From Planctomycetota bacterium (GTDB lineage: Bacteria > Planctomycetota > PUPC01 > JACPCR01): a DNA stretch of 9,954 nucleotides. Position 1 is the stretch's first letter; each line of letters begins with the position of its first letter. This document shows, in pieces, positions 7,935 to 9,954 of this stretch. The notes below the pieces were generated by a model. That model had not been told where the DNA came from. It was given only the letters and a program-made list of their open reading frames with translations, and made no database searches. Position numbers and translations under genes: made by a program. The stretch is taken from the NCBI GenBank assembly GCA_030740295.1, contig JASLXP010000841.1:1-9954 (forward strand). Reading direction: 5' to 3'.

Positions 7935-9102
7935 TCATGGGCGCCAGCACGCCCTGAATCCCAAACTCGCGTATCGCGACTCTTCGCCCAATCCGAAACG
8001 CAAGGCGGACCGGCCGCGGCAACGGATGTCACCGGCAAAGCCGCCGCCTCTGATGTTCCTGGTTCCGATCATGTTAGATCGCACTGCGCCTTCCACGTGC
8101 GCGTCGTACTGGTTCTCGCACCACTCGAAAGCATTGCCGATCATGTCGTAGAGGCCGTACGCGTTGGGCTTGAAAGTGCCTGCACGCGCGGTGAACGGAT
8201 GCCCGTCATTCACAGGATAGACCCAGTCTTCCGGATAATTGGGATACTCGGCCCGAATGCTCTGGTCCGCGCTGTTGCTGAATTCATCGGCATCAGCTTC
8301 ATCGTCGCCCCAGTAAAAGCGAGTCTTCGTTCCGGCCCGGCAGGCGAACTCCCATTCCATATCTGTTGGCAGACCGAAATTCGTCGTTCCAGAATTCTCA
8401 TTCAGCCACACGATAAAAGCCTGCGCGTCGCTCCAGCTAATCGAGAGTGCCGGATGGTTGTCAGTCTGCTCGAACCCGGGGTTTTCCCAGCTTGACTGAC
8501 CTCGCCAGTCCACTGCTTCAAAATCAAAGCTGGGCCCACTGCGAGTCGTGAAATCAGTGGCCTCCGCAAACCGCCGAAATTGTCCGACAGTGACCTCATA
8601 CTTGCCGAGGTAAAAGGGCTCGACATCCACCTCGTGCTGAGCCTCATCGCCCTGCCTGCCTGGCTCGTCTGGCGGGCTGCCCATGGTGAATCGTCCACCG
8701 GGAACGTAAACGAACAGCATGCCCGACTTGTGACGCAATTCTCTGGGCCGGTCAGTGCCTGGATAACTGCCCTTGAGTATTGGATTCTCGAATTCGTCCT
8801 GCTGTTGCGCCGGCAATTCAAAATCATCAGAAAGCTGGAAAGATCTCGCGGGCCTCGCAACGTTCTGATTCTCCGGAACGCTTGTCGAAGCAGCAGGCTC
8901 AACACCAATATTCGCGGCAACGCTGGTGGTCGGCCCGGCTGGTTCGTCCGTTGGGCCCTTTCCCCAGAACAGAAAGACCAGGAGGAGAACCAAGACAGGA
9001 ATCCCGGCAGCAAAGGGCAACCATCTGGGCTTCGGCGGCCCTTTCTCAGAGACCAGTGGCGGGCCTGCGGACGCGGCCGTTTCGGCCGCAGGATGAGTGG
9101 GG
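7935..9102 (-). CDS. Membrane helix and FGE-sulfatase-like (C-type-lectin fold) portion of the broken fusion
   Basis: In the third frame a Pro/Ala linker (THPAAETAASAGPPLVSEKG) leads to one membrane helix at about 9023-8961 (WLPFAAGIPVLVLLLVFLFW), then an acidic, low-complexity linker, then an FGE-sulfatase (SUMF1-like) domain from about 8726 to the stop. Family hallmarks are MLFVYVPGGRFTMGS at its start, YEVTVGQFRRF, HPALSISWSDAQAF, LPTDMEWEFACRAG, YGLYDMIGNAFEWCEN and the ending SLGFRAC. True formylglycine-generating enzymes have two cysteines in a motif like RGGSxxCxxxxC; here the same place reads RGGGFAGDIRCRGR, with glycine at the first cysteine and the remaining one shifted. It is therefore more likely a binding or sensor domain than an enzyme. 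The open frame starts after a stop at 9179-9177; the TTG at 9020 is only an internal Leu codon, not a start. Confidence 0.9.
9099..9102 (-). other. Frameshift site 2 (one base apparently missing in a G4 tract)
   Basis: The second frame still encodes the kinase end near 9180, and the third frame is open only below 9177. Within this interval the plus-strand GGGG at 9099-9102 is the most likely place: one more base turns the minus-strand reading from QAPLILRP into QAPTHPAAE and leads into the linker and membrane helix. The exact base cannot be fixed from the sequence because both frames are open between about 9176 and 9050. Confidence 0.65.
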
Positions 9103-9954
9103 CCTGGCGGACGATCGTTGGTGCGAAGCCCACTTCCTGCGAGCTCTGGAGTTCCCTCATATCCGCCAAGAGTGATTCATAATCCTGATACCGCTCACCG
9201 GGTTCTTTGGCGCTCATCTTCTGCATCAGTGCATCAAAACCCGGGCTCAAGGGCACGCCGAGCTCCGCACCGGTGGGCAGAGGTTTGTTGATGTGGGCAA
9301 GCATCACCGAGATGGCCGTGTCGCCATCGTAAGGCGGTGTGCCAGTGGCCCCGTGGAGCATGGTGATGCCGAGGGAATAAATGTCAGAGCGATGCCCCGC
9401 CTGTTTCGCGTCTTCGGCTTGTTCGGGTGACATGTAATATGGCGTGCCCATCGCTGCACCGGTCTGCGTGATACTGCTGTCTTCCATGGTGCATTTGGCC
9501 AGGCCGAGATCGGCAAGCTTGGCCTGGCCTTTGGCCGCCAGCATGATGTTGTGAGGCTTGATGTCCCTGTGGATGATTGAGTGCTCTTCGTGCGCGTAGA
9601 GTAATGCCTCGGCGATCTGGATACCGATCTCGAGAATCTCCGGCTCTGGTAAGTGACCTTCCATCTCCATCCTCTGCATCAGGTCGCACCCTCGACGTAT
9701 TCCATGGCAAAGAAGCGATGGCCTCGCTCTTCGCAAATGTCGTACACCTGAATGATATTGGGGTGGTTGAGCGCGGCAGCCGATTGTGCCTCACGCTCGA
9801 AACGGGCAAGAAAAGTATCGTCTTTGGAAGACCTCGAAGAGAGCACCTTCAGGGCGACGCGGCGTTTCAGCTTGGTCTGCAACGCTTCGTAAACCGTGCC
9901 CATGCCTCCTTTGCCAAGTTTTCGAACGAGTTCGTAATCGCCCAATCGCTGAGC
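9100..9954 (-). CDS. Kinase portion of the broken fusion (Hanks-type Ser/Thr kinase, 5' partial)
   Basis: The N-lobe is in the first frame (9954-9682): LGKGGMGTVY glycine loop, VALKVLSS with the ATP-binding Lys, and a hinge ending FFAMEYVEGAT. The second frame carries the rest: HRDIKPHN with the catalytic HRD at 9571-9563, DLG (for DFG) at 9511-9503, an activation segment with SSITQTGAAMGTPYYMSPEQ, the DIYSLG helix, and the conserved ERYQDYESLLADM end of the domain near 9180. It is clearly related to the LamG kinase in this window: the hinge MEYVEGAT aligns with MEYIEGET and the activation loops align closely. Catalytic residues are intact, so a repaired gene should encode an active cytoplasmic kinase. 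The frame continuing below about 9100 to 8402 in this register is a non-coding run-on. Confidence 0.9.
9682..9683 (-). other. Frameshift site 1 (one base apparently missing)
   Basis: On the minus strand the text reads GCG ACC TGA TGC, ending the first frame. One extra C after ACC gives ACC CTG ATG CAG, continuing as EGATLMQRM, which matches the other kinase in the window. Upstream residues of the second frame (LLCHGIRRGCD) are unlike a kinase, so the switch must be here. No classic slippery heptamer is visible, so programmed frameshifting is unlikely. Confidence 0.85.

Larger units (their letters stand above)
7935..9954 (-). pseudogene. Kinase / transmembrane / FGE-like fusion gene, frame broken twice, 5' end outside window
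   Basis: Three minus-strand frames in succession encode one recognisable protein of roughly 670 or more residues: a Ser/Thr kinase, a Pro/Ala-rich linker, one membrane helix, an acidic linker and an FGE-sulfatase-like domain. The frame moves in the same sense at both junctions, as expected from one missing base each time: the first in the G tract at 9682-9683, the second most simply in the GGGG tract at 9099-9102. Adding one base at each restores EGATLMQRM and VRQAPTHPAAE as smooth joins. All domains remain well conserved and there are no other in-frame stops, which favours sequencing or assembly error or a very recent mutation over an old pseudogene. As written, the first product would stop at TGA 9681-9679, inside the kinase N-lobe. 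The frame is open to the right edge (AQRLGDYELV), so the true start is beyond 9954; the TTG at 9945 is not the start. Confidence 0.85.

Noticed and set aside
7935..8726. A genuine formylglycine-generating enzyme / sulfatase activator
   Set aside because: The catalytic cysteine pair is not present, the domain is fused to a membrane kinase, and no sulfatase is in the window.
8402..9050. Continuation of the second kinase frame down to 8402 as a long kinase tail
   Set aside because: Below about 9050 this frame is rich in Arg, Ser and Pro with no conserved motif, while the third frame carries the membrane helix and the FGE-like domain over the same bases.
9670..9690. Programmed ribosomal frameshifting at the first frame break
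   Set aside because: The site needs a -1 shift but has no X-XXY-YYZ slippery heptamer and no obvious downstream stem. The prfB-type signal works in the +1 sense and does not fit.

Overview
The window holds three genes, all on the minus strand. Their content points to a bacterium of the PVC group (Planctomycetota or Verrucomicrobiota). The central gene is a giant secreted 'PVC-type' dehydrogenase with a cytochrome c domain, a family (Piru_Ver N-terminal domain plus CxxCH heme domain) found mainly in that group. It is flanked by two membrane-anchored Hanks-type Ser/Thr kinases, which are also abundant there. Codon and protein composition do not let me choose a phylum, though Verrucomicrobiota or Planctomycetota are both reasonable.

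Layout in the direction of transcription (high to low coordinates): (1) 9954-7935, a kinase / transmembrane / FGE-sulfatase-like (C-type-lectin-fold) fusion. Its 5' end lies outside the window, and its reading frame is broken twice, each time by one apparently missing base in a G tract (plus strand), near 9682-9683 and 9099-9102. Restoring one base at each site gives one continuous protein. (2) A 118-base gap with a small inverted repeat just after the stop. (3) 7816-3149, a 1555-residue exported protein: signal peptide, seven FG-GAP/VCBS-type repeats, a glucose-dehydrogenase-like propeller, a helical HEAT-like region, a CGQCH cytochrome c domain and a C-terminal beta-sandwich. (4) A 208-base gap with a nested inverted repeat. 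(5) 2940-34, a second kinase / transmembrane / helical / LamG-like (concanavalin A fold) receptor, whose last codons and stop lie inside a degenerate 11-base tandem repeat that starts at the window edge.

The two kinases share the same plan (cytoplasmic kinase, one membrane helix, extracytoplasmic binding-type domain) but carry different outer domains: a LamG-like domain in one, an FGE/C-lectin-like domain lacking the usual catalytic cysteine pair in the other. A reasonable inference is that they sense extracellular ligands related to the exported, electron-transferring dehydrogenase between them. The sequence does not prove co-transcription or a shared pathway. No RNA genes, CRISPR arrays, insertion sequences or phage genes were seen.
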